Assembly: GCF_000731095.1 (NCBI RefSeq)
Contig: NZ_JMTZ01000021.1
Coordinates: 1-64,000, forward strand
Reading direction: 5' to 3'
DNA: 64,000 bases
Source of the DNA: Lysobacter antibioticus
GTDB lineage: Bacteria; Pseudomonadota; Gammaproteobacteria; Xanthomonadales; Xanthomonadaceae
Part shown: positions 44,205 through 53,402 of the stretch, piece by piece
Layout: each line of letters begins with the position of its first letter
Position numbering within the stretch: position 1 is the first letter of the stretch
The notes under the pieces: model-generated
What the model saw: only the letters and a program-made list of their open reading frames with translations
What the model was told of the DNA's origin: nothing
Database searches by the model: none
Translations under genes and position numbers: made by a program

Positions 44205-45617
44205 ATGCTGCATCCTGTCGTATTGAGCGGCGGCAGTGGTTCGCGCCTGTGGCCATTGTCGCGCGAGAACCAGCCTAAGCAATTCCTGTCGCTGATCGGC
44301 GATCGTTCGCTGTTCCAGGAAACGGTGCTGCGCGCTTGCGCCCTGCCGCAAGCGGGTCTGCCGGTGACCGTCTGCGCCGAGGGGCATCGCTTCATGGTCG
44401 GCGAGCAATTGCAGGGGATCGGTGTGGGCAGCGGCGGCATCCTGCTCGAACCCAGCGCCCGCAACACCGCGCCGGCGATCGCGTTGGCCGCCTTGCATTT
44501 GCTCGCCCAGTACCCCGACGCAGTGATGCTGGTGCTGCCAGCCGATCACCTGATCGAGGACGAATCGGCCTTCCGGGCCGCGGTGGAGCGTGCGGCCGTG
44601 CTGGCCGAGCAGGGCTGGCTGGTCACCTTCGGTATCCAGCCGGACTATCCGGAAACCGGCTACGGCTACATCGCCCGCGGCGAGGCCCTCGGCGAGGACG
44701 GCTACCGAGTCGCCCGCTTCGTCGAGAAGCCGGCCCTGGCGACGGCGCAAACTTATCTGGCCGAGGGCACGTATTCGTGGAACTCGGGCATGTTCCTGTT
44801 TAAGGCCGAGCGCTATCTCCAGGAACTCGCGCGTTATGCGCCGCAGATCCATGCCGCCGCGACCGCGGCTCATGCGGCGGCGCAAAGCGATCTGGATTTC
44901 ATCCGCGTCGGCAAGGACGAGTTCGCCGCCAGCCCCAGCGATTCGATCGACTACGCGGTCATGGAGAAGACCGATCGCGCCGCGGTGGTGCCGGTCAGTT
45001 GCGGCTGGAGCGACATCGGTTCCTGGTCGTCGTTGTGGTCGGTGGCCGAGCGCGACGAAGACGGCAACCGTTACGAAGGCGACGTGATCTCCCTGGATAC
45101 GCGCGACAGCCTGGTGCGTGCCTCGGAACGGCGCCTGATCGCCACGATCGGGGTCGAGGACCTGGTCATCGTGGATACGCCCGACGCGACCCTGGTCGCG
45201 CGCAAGGACCGGGTTCAGGACGTCAAGACCATCGTCGATCGCCTTAAAAAGGCCGGGCGCCAGGAGCATCTGTTTCATCGCAAGGTCTACCGGCCTTGGG
45301 GTTATTACGATTCGATCGATGTGGGGCCGCGTTTCCAGGTCAAGCGCATCGTGGTCAAGCCGGGCGCGGCCCTGAGCCTGCAGAAGCACCGCAAGCGTGC
45401 CGAGCACTGGATCGTGGTGTCCGGCGTGGCCGAAGTGACCTGCGACGACAAGGTATTCGACTTGCACGAGAACCAGAGCACCTACATCCCGCTGGGTAGC
45501 GTCCATCGCCTGCGCAACAACGGCACCGAGCCGGTCGAGTTGATCGAGGTGCAGTCGGGCGCGTATCTGGGCGAAGACGACATCGTCCGTCTCGAGGACG
45601 TGTACGGGCGTTCGTAA
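44205..45617 (+). CDS. manC: Mannose-1-phosphate guanylyltransferase/mannose-6-phosphate isomerase
   Basis: A 470-residue bifunctional enzyme that makes GDP-mannose (equivalent to xanthomonad XanB). The N-terminal transferase domain has LSGGSGSRLWPLSRENQPKQF, and VEKPALATAQTYL. The C-terminal type II isomerase cupin (about 355-465) includes PWGYYDSIDVGPRFQVKRI, LQKHRKRAEHWIVVSG and ENQSTYIPLGSVHRL. It supplies GDP-mannose and derived sugars for LPS and exopolysaccharide. A strong terminator follows. Confidence 0.95.
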   Translation: MLHPVVLSGGSGSRLWPLSRENQPKQFLSLIGDRSLFQETVLRACALPQAGLPVTVCAEGHRFMVGEQLQGIGVGSGGILLEPSARNTAPAIALAALHLLAQYPDAVMLVLPADHLIEDESAFRAAVERAAVLAEQGWLVTFGIQPDYPETGYGYIARGEALGEDGYRVARFVEKPALATAQTYLAEGTYSWNSGMFLFKAERYLQELARYAPQIHAAATAAHAAAQSDLDFIRVGKDEFAASPSDSIDYAVMEKTDRAAVVPVSCGWSDIGSWSSLWSVAERDEDGNRYEGDVISLDTRDSLVRASERRLIATIGVEDLVIVDTPDATLVARKDRVQDVKTIVDRLKKAGRQEHLFHRKVYRPWGYYDSIDVGPRFQVKRIVVKPGAALSLQKHRKRAEHWIVVSGVAEVTCDDKVFDLHENQSTYIPLGSVHRLRNNGTEPVELIEVQSGAYLGEDDIVRLEDVYGRS

Positions 45618-45640
45618 GCGGTCCGTCGCGTCCGCGCACG

Positions 45641-45670
45641 AAAAACCGGCCGCGAGGCCGGTTTTTTCTT
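45641..45670 (+). terminator. Terminator after manC
   Basis: AAAACCGGCC-GCGA-GGCCGGTTTT followed by TTCTTT, 24 bp after the stop codon. The A/T flanks make it usable in both directions, which suits the convergent gene at 45727. Confidence 0.92.
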
Positions 45671-45726
45671 TATGGCCCCGCCGAGGCGAGGGCGTGCCGA
45701 CGCCCGCCTGTGAGGGCGCGAGCGGC

Positions 45727-46638
45727 TCAATCGACCTGCATCGTCGCCAGCAGCTCGGCCAGCACTTCGGCGAAACGCTCGGCGCTGCCTTCGGCGTGAG
45801 CGAAAAACAGCGAGGGTTCGCACAACTCCAGCTCCAGCAACTGCGGCTTGCCTTCGCCGTCGCGGATCAGGTCGACGCGGGCGTACGGCAAGGGCTCTTC
45901 GAGATCGAGCCGCGCCGTCATCGCGGTCAGTGCATGCAGGGCGACCCTGCGTTCGTCGTCGCCGGCCTCGCGCGCGGCGATGCGTTCCACCGCGCGCAGG
46001 TTCAAGGCATCCTCGCGTTGCAGCATCGCGCCTTTGCGGATGGCATGACTGAACACGCCGTTGAAATGCATCAGTGCGGTCTCGCCGTCGCGATCGACCG
46101 AGACCAGATAGGGCTGCAGCATCGCGCTGCGGCCCTCGTCGAGCAGGCGCGCGAGGTGATTGGCCGCGGCGAATTCCTGCGCGCGCGCATAACGCTGGGT
46201 GTCGCGCGAGCCGGCGCTGATCGCGGGCTTGACCACGAATTCGTCGGCGTCCGGATGGGCGGCGAGAAACTCCTGAAGGGCCGGCAGCGCATCCATGTCG
46301 GGTTCGACGAACGCGCTCGGCACCACCGGCACGCCGCGCGCGGCCAGGTCGGCCAGATAATGCTTGTCGGTATTCCAGCGCACCACCGGCCAGGGATTGA
46401 GCAGGCGCGTGTGGGCGTCGACGCGTTCGCACCAGGCCAGGAATTCATCGAGGCGTTCGGTGTAGTCCCAGGGCGAGCGCAGCAGTACGGCGTCGTATCG
46501 TGCCCAGGCCACGCTGGGGTCGTCCCAGGCGCGGATCTCGGCGGCGATGCCGCGTGCGGTGCAGGCCTGAAGCAGGGGCGACAGGTCGTCGTCCTGCCCG
46601 GCGGCGGCGATGGCGGTGACCAGGGCGAGTCGGCTCAT
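45727..46638 (-). CDS. ATP-grasp domain protein
   Basis: A 303-residue protein of the ATP-grasp superfamily (RimK/DcsG-like). Visible parts are LLRSPWDYTERLDEFLAWCERV, the nucleotide-binding EFVVKPAISAGSRDTQRY, and the metal-binding end YARVDLIRDGEGKPQLLELELCEPSLFF. Such enzymes join a carboxylate to an amine through an acyl phosphate. The substrate is unknown. It is a single gene convergent with manC and divergent from the CoA transferase. Confidence 0.82.
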   Translation of the reverse strand: MSRLALVTAIAAAGQDDDLSPLLQACTARGIAAEIRAWDDPSVAWARYDAVLLRSPWDYTERLDEFLAWCERVDAHTRLLNPWPVVRWNTDKHYLADLAARGVPVVPSAFVEPDMDALPALQEFLAAHPDADEFVVKPAISAGSRDTQRYARAQEFAAANHLARLLDEGRSAMLQPYLVSVDRDGETALMHFNGVFSHAIRKGAMLQREDALNLRAVERIAAREAGDDERRVALHALTAMTARLDLEEPLPYARVDLIRDGEGKPQLLELELCEPSLFFAHAEGSAERFAEVLAELLATMQVD

Positions 46639-46755
46639 GTCGCAAGTCTAGCGTCGGCACACGATCGGAGCATTGTCGCGGTATTGCCCGAAAGTCCGCT
46701 ACGTCCGGACCCGGCCGCAGGCTAAACTGCGCCCATCCCGCAAAGGAGTTGTCCC

Positions 46756-47493
46756 ATGGCCGAGGCCATCGCCGCGACGCCCGTCGGCGCCGCGAAGAGC
46801 AAGCTGTACCCCAGTGCGAAACAAGCCCTGCAGGACGTGGTGGCGGACGGGCAGACCCTGGCCGTCGGCGGCTTCGGCCTGTGCGGCATTCCCGAGGCCC
46901 TGATCGGCGCGCTGCGCGACAGCGGGGTCAAGGGCATTACCGCGATCTCCAACAACGCCGGCGTCGACGGTTTCGGCCTCGGCCTGCTGCTCGAAACGCG
47001 TCAGATCAAGAAAATGATCTCGTCCTACGTCGGCGAGAACAAGGAATTCGAGCGCCAGTTCCTGTCCGGCGAACTCGAACTCGAATTCAATCCGCAGGGC
47101 ACCCTGGCCGAGCGCCTGCGTGCCGGCGGCGCCGGCATCCCGGCCTTCTTCACCCGCACCGGCTACGGCACCGTGGTGGCCGACGGCAAGGAGACGCGCG
47201 AGTTCGACGGCCACCATTACGTCATGGAAACCGCACTCAAGGCCGACGTGTCGCTGGTCAAGGCGTGGAAGGCCGACAAGGCCGGCAACCTGGTGTTCCG
47301 CAAGACCGCGCGCAACTTCAACCCGGCCTGCGCGATGGCCGGCAAGGTCTGCATCGCCGAAGTCGAGGAACTGGTCGAAGTCGGCGCGATCGATCCCGAT
47401 CACGTGCACCTGCCGGGTATCTACGTCGACCGGATCGTCGTCAATGCGACCCCGGAGAAGCGCATCGAGCAGCGGACGGTGCGGGCTGGGTGA
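46756..47493 (+). CDS. scoA: 3-oxoacid CoA-transferase subunit A
   Basis: A 245-residue alpha subunit of a family I CoA transferase that moves CoA from succinyl-CoA to acetoacetate. It has [15 protein letters not shown] (CoA-binding Gly-rich loop), [13 protein letters not shown] and [11 protein letters not shown]. In Xanthomonas the equivalents next to the LPS region are called LpsI and LpsJ. The beta subunit follows after an unusually long 309-bp gap filled by a tandem repeat. The ATG at 46756 was chosen with AAAGGAG upstream. Confidence 0.93.
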   Translation: MAEAIAATPVGAAKSKLYPSAKQALQDVVADGQTLAVGGFGLCGIPEALIGALRDSGVKGITAISNNAGVDGFGLGLLLETRQIKKMISSYVGENKEFERQFLSGELELEFNPQGTLAERLRAGGAGIPAFFTRTGYGTVVADGKETREFDGHHYVMETALKADVSLVKAWKADKAGNLVFRKTARNFNPACAMAGKVCIAEVEELVEVGAIDPDHVHLPGIYVDRIVVNATPEKRIEQRTVRAG

Positions 47494-47586
47494 GTGGGCG
47501 GGCCGTCCTGATCTTATGCGCATCCTTGCGATCGATGCGCTTAGGTTGGAGCGGTCGCTGCGGCTCGCACGCCGGTTTTCTCGAGT

Positions 47587-47799
47587 CGGAGCGGATCGGC
47601 GTCGCCGGTTTTCTGCTTCGTCGATTTCGATGCGTCCAGCTAAAAGGAAAAAACTCTCGGAGCCGATCGTCGCAGACCGATTTTCTCCGTAGTCGATTCG
47701 ATACATCCAGCTATACGGGAAAAGCTTCCGGAGCCTGTCGTCGTAAACCGACTTTCTCCGTCGGCACTTCAATTGCGTCCACCTATACAGGAAGAATTA
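47587..47799 (+). repeat. Three 71-bp tandem repeats ahead of scoB
   Basis: Degenerate direct repeats start with CGGAGC at 47587, 47658 and 47729, an exact 71-bp period. Each ends in a purine-rich block (AAAAGGAAAAAAC, ACGGGAAAAGC, ACAGGAAGAATTAC). In the last copy this block is the scoB ribosome binding site, just before ATG at 47803. The repeat has therefore multiplied a ribosome-site-bearing leader. Confidence 0.8.
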
Positions 47800-47802
47800 C
47801 CA

Positions 47803-48435
47803 ATGTCTTGGTCCCGCGATGAAATGGCGCAGCGCGCCGCGCAGGAACTCACCGATGGCGCCTACGTCAACCTCGGCATCGGCCTGCCGACGCTGGTCGC
47901 CAACTTCATTCCCGCCGGCATGGACGTGTGGCTGCAGTCCGAGAACGGCCTGCTCGGCATCGGTCCGTTCCCGACCGAAAGCGAGATCGACGCCGACCTC
48001 ATCAACGCCGGCAAGCAGACCGTGACCGCGCGCCAGGGCGCGAGCTATTTCGGCAGCCACGACAGCTTCGCGATGATCCGCGGCGGTCATATCGATCTGG
48101 CGATCCTCGGCGCGATGCAGGTCACCGACAAGGGCGACCTGGCCAACTGGATGGTGCCCGGCAAGATGGTCAAGGGCATGGGCGGCGCGATGGATCTGGT
48201 CGCCGGCGTCAAGCGCGTGGTCGTGCTGATGGAGCACAGCGCCAAGAACGGCGAGCACAAGATCCTGTCCGAATGCACGCTGCCGCTGACCGGCCTGGGC
48301 GTGGTCAATCGGATCATCACCGAGCTTGCGGTGATGGACGTCACCGAGCGCGGTCTGGTGCTGGTCGAGACCGCGCCGGGCGTGAACGAAGACGAACTGC
48401 GCAGCAAGACCGGCGTGCCTTTGCTGAGCGCCTGA
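47803..48435 (+). CDS. scoB: 3-oxoacid CoA-transferase subunit B
   Basis: A 210-residue beta subunit. The catalytic Glu lies in the SENGLLG motif ([16 protein letters not shown]). [18 protein letters not shown] and [14 protein letters not shown] are conserved. With ScoA it forms the active transferase, possibly using acetoacetate from tyrosine breakdown. The start at 47803 was chosen over 47773 for its AGGAAG site. Confidence 0.94.
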   Translation: MSWSRDEMAQRAAQELTDGAYVNLGIGLPTLVANFIPAGMDVWLQSENGLLGIGPFPTESEIDADLINAGKQTVTARQGASYFGSHDSFAMIRGGHIDLAILGAMQVTDKGDLANWMVPGKMVKGMGGAMDLVAGVKRVVVLMEHSAKNGEHKILSECTLPLTGLGVVNRIITELAVMDVTERGLVLVETAPGVNEDELRSKTGVPLLSA

Positions 48436-48484
48436 ATAGCGTAACTGCGGCGTCGCGAGCGCTGGCAAAAGCAAGCTCTCCGGA

Positions 48485-48532
48485 AAATTGAGACGTGTTT
48501 CTCAATTTATGGTGCATGTGTTTTTTGCGGCC
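48485..48532 (+). terminator. Possible terminator after scoB
   Basis: AAATTGAG/CTCAATTT with an 8-nt loop (48485-48508). The next T6 tract lies at 48521-48526, too far for a classic terminator. The block is AT-rich and might equally hold the promoter of the first protease gene. Confidence 0.35.
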
Positions 48533-48591
48533 ATTGAAGTATCTGCGCCGCGGATGCAGGATGCGGCGCTGCTTTTACTTGGCTGGTCGCT

Positions 48592-50943
48592 ATGCGCAAT
48601 TTGGCTTTTCTGGGGATGCTGGTCCTGCTTGCGGTCGGCTGCACGTCATCCGACTCCGGTTCTTCCTCAGTGGCTCAAAGGCTTGCGAGCGGAGCGGCGA
48701 TGTCCGCTCCGGCAATGCGTTCGGCGCCGACTCCATTCGCAGATCCGTTATCGGTGCGGCTTGCGACGCGTCGCATCGCCGCCGCCGGATTCGCGCGCCT
48801 GCCCGATCGCGGTGACCTGGCCGCTTATCCGTCCAGGCAAACCGCCATCTCCGAAGGCGCCTATACCTGGCATCGCGTCGAACTGAGTGAACAACACGCG
48901 CTCGCCGCGACCGTCCGCGGTCATCTGCGCATCACCGCGCCCTCGGGCGAAAAACTCGACTTCCGTTACGAGCGCCATGTCGAACATCCGAGCGGCGACT
49001 GGACCTGGGTCGGGCGCATCGATCGCGGCGGCCTCGCGCAGGAGGCCATCATCACTTTTGGCGAACGCGCCGTGTTCGGCAGCATCGCCCAGCCCGGCAA
49101 GCCCGCGCTGAAGTTGACCTTGCGCGACGGCAAGTCCTGGTTGATCGAGACCGATCCGGCGAAGCTGGCGCTGCTCGAAAATTCGATCGGCCCCGATCAT
49201 GCCGACGACTATCTGATACCGAGCGCGGCGGCGAACGCTTCGAGCGTCGCGCCGGCCAGCGCTTCTATCGGCGCCGCCGAGACCGCGGCCGACGGCCAGG
49301 TCCTGGTCGATGTCCTGGTCGGCTACAGCAACGGGTTCGCCAACGGTTTGGGCGGCGCGTCCCAGGCCGTCACCCGGCTCAACTATCTGGTCGAAGTCAC
49401 CAATCAGGCCTACGTCAACAGCCAGATCACCGCGCGTATCCGCATGGTCCATGCCATGCAAGTCAACTATGCGGACAGTTCCGACAACGGCAGCGCACTG
49501 GAAAAATTGACCGGCACGCGCACGACGCCGGTCGATCCGGCCTTCAATGCATTGCGTGCGGCGCGCGACCAGTACGGCGCCGATCTGGTCTCGTTCGTGC
49601 GCAAGTACGACCGCACTGCGCAGGACGGTTGCGGCATCGCCTGGCTGCTCGGCGGCGGCCAGCAGCCGATCACCACCTCATCGGCGCCCAACGGCTATTC
49701 GGTCGTCAGCGACGGGCGCCAGAACGATGGCGGCACGACCTATTTCTGCCGCGACGAAACCTTCGCGCACGAGTTGGGCCACAACATGGGCGCGCAGCAC
49801 GATCGCGCGACGGCCTCCTCGGGCGGCAGCCTGCAGTACGGCGCTTACGCATATTCGTTCGGCTACAAGGCCGGCGCCGGCAGCGGCAATTTCTACGACA
49901 TCATGGCGTATGGCGATGCGGGCCAGACCTCCTATCGGGTCTTCTCGAATCCGCGCATCACCAGCTGCGGCGGTTTCGCGTGCGGCGTCGGCGGCCAGGC
50001 CGATACGGCGCAGACCCTCAATCAGACCATGCCGATCATCGCGACGTTCCGGGCGACCGCCGTGCCGCAGCGGGTGGTCCGCGGCGACGTCAACGGGGAT
50101 GGCTGGGCCGACTTGCTGTGGCGCAATGCTTCCGCGCATCAGTTCGCGCATTGGCTGGCCGGTTCGTCCGATGCTTTGCAAGGCTTCGCGAGCGCGGCCG
50201 GCTTCGACATGGTCTCTACCTACGATGTCGGGGCCGTCGGCGACTTCAACGGCGACGGCCGCGGCGATGTGCTGTGGAAGAACGAGGCTGAGCGGTTCCT
50301 CGTACTCTGGCTCAGTTCGGGCGGTGGCTACACGCAACAAGTGGTCGGCGGGTTCGAGCCGGATATGACGCTGGTCGGAAGCGGCGACGTCAACGGCGAT
50401 GGACGGCACGATCTGATTTGGCGCTCGCTCGCCGGCAGCCGCCTGCGGGTTTGGCTGATGCAGGCCAATCAGGTCGCGTCGAAATGGGACGCGCCCATGC
50501 CGTCGTGGTTCCAGATCCTGGGCGTCGGCGACTTCGATGGAGACGGCCGCTCCGATGTGGTCTATGCCGACGATGCGCAGACCAGCCTGTACTTCAGCAG
50601 AGGCAATTACTTCGCCGGTCAGAGCGTCGGCGGACGTCCTGCGGGTTGGAGCTATGTCGACAGCGCGGACATCAACGGCGACGGTCGCGACGATATGGTC
50701 TGGCTCAATCCAGGACAGAACGTGCTGAGCTATTGGGTCATGAACGGAGCGTCGATCGTCGCTAATCCCGCTGTGGCAGGGCGGGCTGGCGAAACCTTCT
50801 TCGCCGCGCGCGACGTCAACGGAGATGGGCGCGCCGACCTGATCTGGAATGCGGCGGCGCAGCTCAAGGTCAATATCGATTTGACCGGGAGCAGTCAGCG
50901 CTACAGCAATGCTTATCCGGCCGGTTGGCAGATGCGGCGCTGA
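48592..50943 (+). CDS. Lipoprotein metalloprotease, reprolysin-like, with FG-GAP/VCBS repeats (copy 1, active site intact)
   Basis: A 783-residue surface protein. A lipobox (LAVGC, Cys17) ends the signal peptide. An N-terminal domain follows (about 60-200; ITAPSGEKLDFRYERH, DWTWVGRI). The protease domain (about 230-490) has the full site H393-E394-xx-H397-xx-G-xx-H403-D and a Met-turn (FYDIMAYGD), as in M12/reprolysin enzymes. The C-terminal part has six FG-GAP/VCBS repeats of DxNGDGxxDxxW type, likely a calcium-binding propeller. It heads an array of five paralogs but has its own terminator. Secretion to the outer membrane is inferred from Thr after the lipid Cys. Confidence 0.88.
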   Translation: MRNLAFLGMLVLLAVGCTSSDSGSSSVAQRLASGAAMSAPAMRSAPTPFADPLSVRLATRRIAAAGFARLPDRGDLAAYPSRQTAISEGAYTWHRVELSEQHALAATVRGHLRITAPSGEKLDFRYERHVEHPSGDWTWVGRIDRGGLAQEAIITFGERAVFGSIAQPGKPALKLTLRDGKSWLIETDPAKLALLENSIGPDHADDYLIPSAAANASSVAPASASIGAAETAADGQVLVDVLVGYSNGFANGLGGASQAVTRLNYLVEVTNQAYVNSQITARIRMVHAMQVNYADSSDNGSALEKLTGTRTTPVDPAFNALRAARDQYGADLVSFVRKYDRTAQDGCGIAWLLGGGQQPITTSSAPNGYSVVSDGRQNDGGTTYFCRDETFAHELGHNMGAQHDRATASSGGSLQYGAYAYSFGYKAGAGSGNFYDIMAYGDAGQTSYRVFSNPRITSCGGFACGVGGQADTAQTLNQTMPIIATFRATAVPQRVVRGDVNGDGWADLLWRNASAHQFAHWLAGSSDALQGFASAAGFDMVSTYDVGAVGDFNGDGRGDVLWKNEAERFLVLWLSSGGGYTQQVVGGFEPDMTLVGSGDVNGDGRHDLIWRSLAGSRLRVWLMQANQVASKWDAPMPSWFQILGVGDFDGDGRSDVVYADDAQTSLYFSRGNYFAGQSVGGRPAGWSYVDSADINGDGRDDMVWLNPGQNVLSYWVMNGASIVANPAVAGRAGETFFAARDVNGDGRADLIWNAAAQLKVNIDLTGSSQRYSNAYPAGWQMRR

Positions 50944-50970
50944 GCCCGCCCGCAAGCGCAACAGGGTTCT

Positions 50971-51003
50971 CGAAGGCCGCCGCAGGGCGGCCTTCGTATT
51001 TTG
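50971..51003 (+). terminator. Terminator between protease copies 1 and 2
   Basis: CGAAGGCCGCC-GCAG-GGCGGCCTTCG, an 11-bp perfect stem, followed by TATTTTG. It ends copy 1, so copies 2 to 5 need their own promoter in 51004-51078. Confidence 0.88.
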
Positions 51004-51078
51004 TTTATGTGCAACCTGGCACAGATTGAAGTCAATCCGTGACGCATGGCACCATTGGTGCACCCAGGGGGGCCGCAC

Positions 51079-53349
51079 ATGCGCAAATGGATATTGGTCG
51101 GGGCCGCTGCCCTGGCCTCGGCGTGCACGCAGACCGTGCCGCCAAGCTCGGACGCTGGCTTTTCCTATAGTGCTCGTGCGGATATGCCGATGGCGGTCGC
51201 GTCGCAGGCACAGCCGCCGATCCCCGTACCGCTGACGGCTGCCGAGGCCGAGCCGATCCGGATCGAGCCAGGGGCGAAGCCGCAGCGGCGCGGCGCCGCC
51301 ACCTGGTGGCCGGTTCGCCTGGATTCGGCCCAATTGACGATCGCGGCCCGGCCGCAGGGCCGTCTGCGGCTGCGCACGCCCGACGGCGAGGTCCTGGCGT
51401 TCCGCTCCACCGGCGCATGGACCGGCGATCTGTCCGGGGCGCGGATCTGGACCGGGCGCAGCGACGGTCGGCAGCCGGGGCGGGCGGTGGTGTCCTTCGA
51501 CGGCAGCCGCATCTCCGGCAGTGTCGACCGTCCCGGCGGCACGACCCTGCACCTGGCGACCGAACGCGACGGCACCTGGCTGATCGAGCCCGACCCGCCG
51601 CGGGCCGCGGCAGCGGCCACCTCGGCGGCGCAGTCGCAGGTCGACTACCTGATGCCGCCGGCCGCGCTGCCGGCCGATCCCGGCGTTGGCTCCGAGCAGG
51701 ACGAGCGCGCCGGTGCGGACATCGTGGTCGCCTACACCAAGGGCTTCCGGGCGCGTTTCGATCAGCCCGGCGGCGGTGGGGACTATGGTCTGGCCCTGCG
51801 CCTGGACACCTTGTTCGGCGGCATCAACGCGGCGCTGTCCATGGGCATTAACGCAAGGGTGCGCATCGTTCATGCGGTCCAGGTCGATTATCCCGACGAC
51901 ACCGACGACCTGCAGGCCCTGCGCGAGCTGACCGGTGCCGACGGCGTGCCGGCGCACCCGGCCTTCGCCGAGGTGCGCCGCGCGCGCGACGCCTACGGCG
52001 GCGACATGGTCTACCTGGTGCGCAAATACGACGGCCCACAGGGCGGCCGTTGCGGCGCGTCCTGGATGATCGGCGGCGGGCTGACGCCGTACGCGCGTGC
52101 GTCCTCGGGGTTGGGTTACGCGGTGTTCGACTGGGACCTGGGCCGCTATTTCTGTACCGAATACAGCGCCGCGCACCAGTTCGGCCATGCCTTGGGGCTG
52201 CAGCACGACCGTGTCAGCGCCAGCCCGAACGGCACGTTGGAATACGGCGCTTTCCCGTACGCCTTCGGCTACGTTTCCGGGCCGGCGACCGATCCGAACG
52301 CGATCCGCACGGTCATGGCGTATCCGGTCGAAACGCCCCAGCACCGAAGCATGCTTTCGACGCCCGAGCGTAAATGCTACGGGCAGGTGTGCGGCGTGCA
52401 GGACCAGGCCGACAACCGCCGCGCGGCGCGGCAAACCTTTCCGGTGCTGAGCAGCTTCCGTCCCAAGCGCGTGCCGGGCGGCAGCGTGGTCGGCGATTTC
52501 GACATGAGCGGCGGCGCCGAACTGTACTGGCGCAATCTGGCCAGCCAGGAATTCGCCATCTGGCCGTACGCCGAACCCAGCGCCGGCCGCGGATTCTTCA
52601 TGGTCGCGCCCTACGACGTGGCCGCCGTGGCCGACTTCACCGGCGACGGCCGCAGCGATGTGCTGTGGAAGAGCGATCCGGATCATTACCTGGTGCTGTG
52701 GGCGGCCCAGGGCGATGGGTACGAGCAGCGCGCGATCGGCGGCTTCGAGCCGGGCATGAGCTTCGTCGGCGTCGGCGACTTCGACGGCGACGAGCGTTAC
52801 GACATCGCTTGGCGCAGCCATGCCACCGGCGAGCTCAAACTGTGGCTGATGCGCGGCGAGCAGATCGCATCCACGCGCAACGCGACGATGCCCGGCTGGT
52901 ACGAGATCCTCGGCATCGGCGATTTCGCCGGCGACGGCCGCAGCGATATCGTCTATGCCGATTCGGCGAGCGTGAACCTGTACATGAACGACGGCGTCTC
53001 GTTCTCGGGCGCCAGAGTGGCCGGTCGGCCCGGGAGCTGGACGTATGCCGGCAGCGGCGATCTGGACTCCGACGGTCGCGACGACATGTCCTGGATCAAT
53101 CCGGCGCTGGGCACGCTGAGCTATTGGCGCCTCGACGGAGCGCGCATCGTCGGCAATCCCAGCCTGCGCACCGAATCCTACGAACGTCTGGCCGGGATGC
53201 GCCACCTCTTCGGTCGCTCCGGGATGGAGTTGCTTTGGGACGATGCGGCCGAGGACGCGCCCTCGGGGCCGCGTTACCTGCGCATGCATTCGCCGGTCAA
53301 CGACGACTCGCGCTACGCGAGTTATCCGCGCGGCTGGGAAATCAGATAA
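51079..53349 (+). CDS. Reprolysin-like lipoprotein with HQxxH site (copy 2)
   Basis: A 756-residue paralog of copy 1 with the same order of domains. The lipoprotein signal is MRKWILVGAAALASAC. In the zinc site H366-Q367-F-G-H370-A-L-G-L-Q-H376-D the catalytic Glu is Gln, while the three histidines and the Met-turn (RTVMAYPVE) are kept. Conserved Cys in GRCGASWMIGG and RYFCTEY match copy 1. Six FG-GAP/VCBS repeats follow, with the first and last degraded. It should bind zinc but not cleave peptide bonds. First gene of a four-gene run with gaps of about 50-65 bp. The ATG at 51079 is used. Confidence 0.85.
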   Translation: MRKWILVGAAALASACTQTVPPSSDAGFSYSARADMPMAVASQAQPPIPVPLTAAEAEPIRIEPGAKPQRRGAATWWPVRLDSAQLTIAARPQGRLRLRTPDGEVLAFRSTGAWTGDLSGARIWTGRSDGRQPGRAVVSFDGSRISGSVDRPGGTTLHLATERDGTWLIEPDPPRAAAAATSAAQSQVDYLMPPAALPADPGVGSEQDERAGADIVVAYTKGFRARFDQPGGGGDYGLALRLDTLFGGINAALSMGINARVRIVHAVQVDYPDDTDDLQALRELTGADGVPAHPAFAEVRRARDAYGGDMVYLVRKYDGPQGGRCGASWMIGGGLTPYARASSGLGYAVFDWDLGRYFCTEYSAAHQFGHALGLQHDRVSASPNGTLEYGAFPYAFGYVSGPATDPNAIRTVMAYPVETPQHRSMLSTPERKCYGQVCGVQDQADNRRAARQTFPVLSSFRPKRVPGGSVVGDFDMSGGAELYWRNLASQEFAIWPYAEPSAGRGFFMVAPYDVAAVADFTGDGRSDVLWKSDPDHYLVLWAAQGDGYEQRAIGGFEPGMSFVGVGDFDGDERYDIAWRSHATGELKLWLMRGEQIASTRNATMPGWYEILGIGDFAGDGRSDIVYADSASVNLYMNDGVSFSGARVAGRPGSWTYAGSGDLDSDGRDDMSWINPALGTLSYWRLDGARIVGNPSLRTESYERLAGMRHLFGRSGMELLWDDAAEDAPSGPRYLRMHSPVNDDSRYASYPRGWEIR

Positions 53350-53402
53350 GCGCCGCGCCGACCGTCGCCGGTCGCGCCAACCGACACCTTGGGGGAAAGC
53401 AA

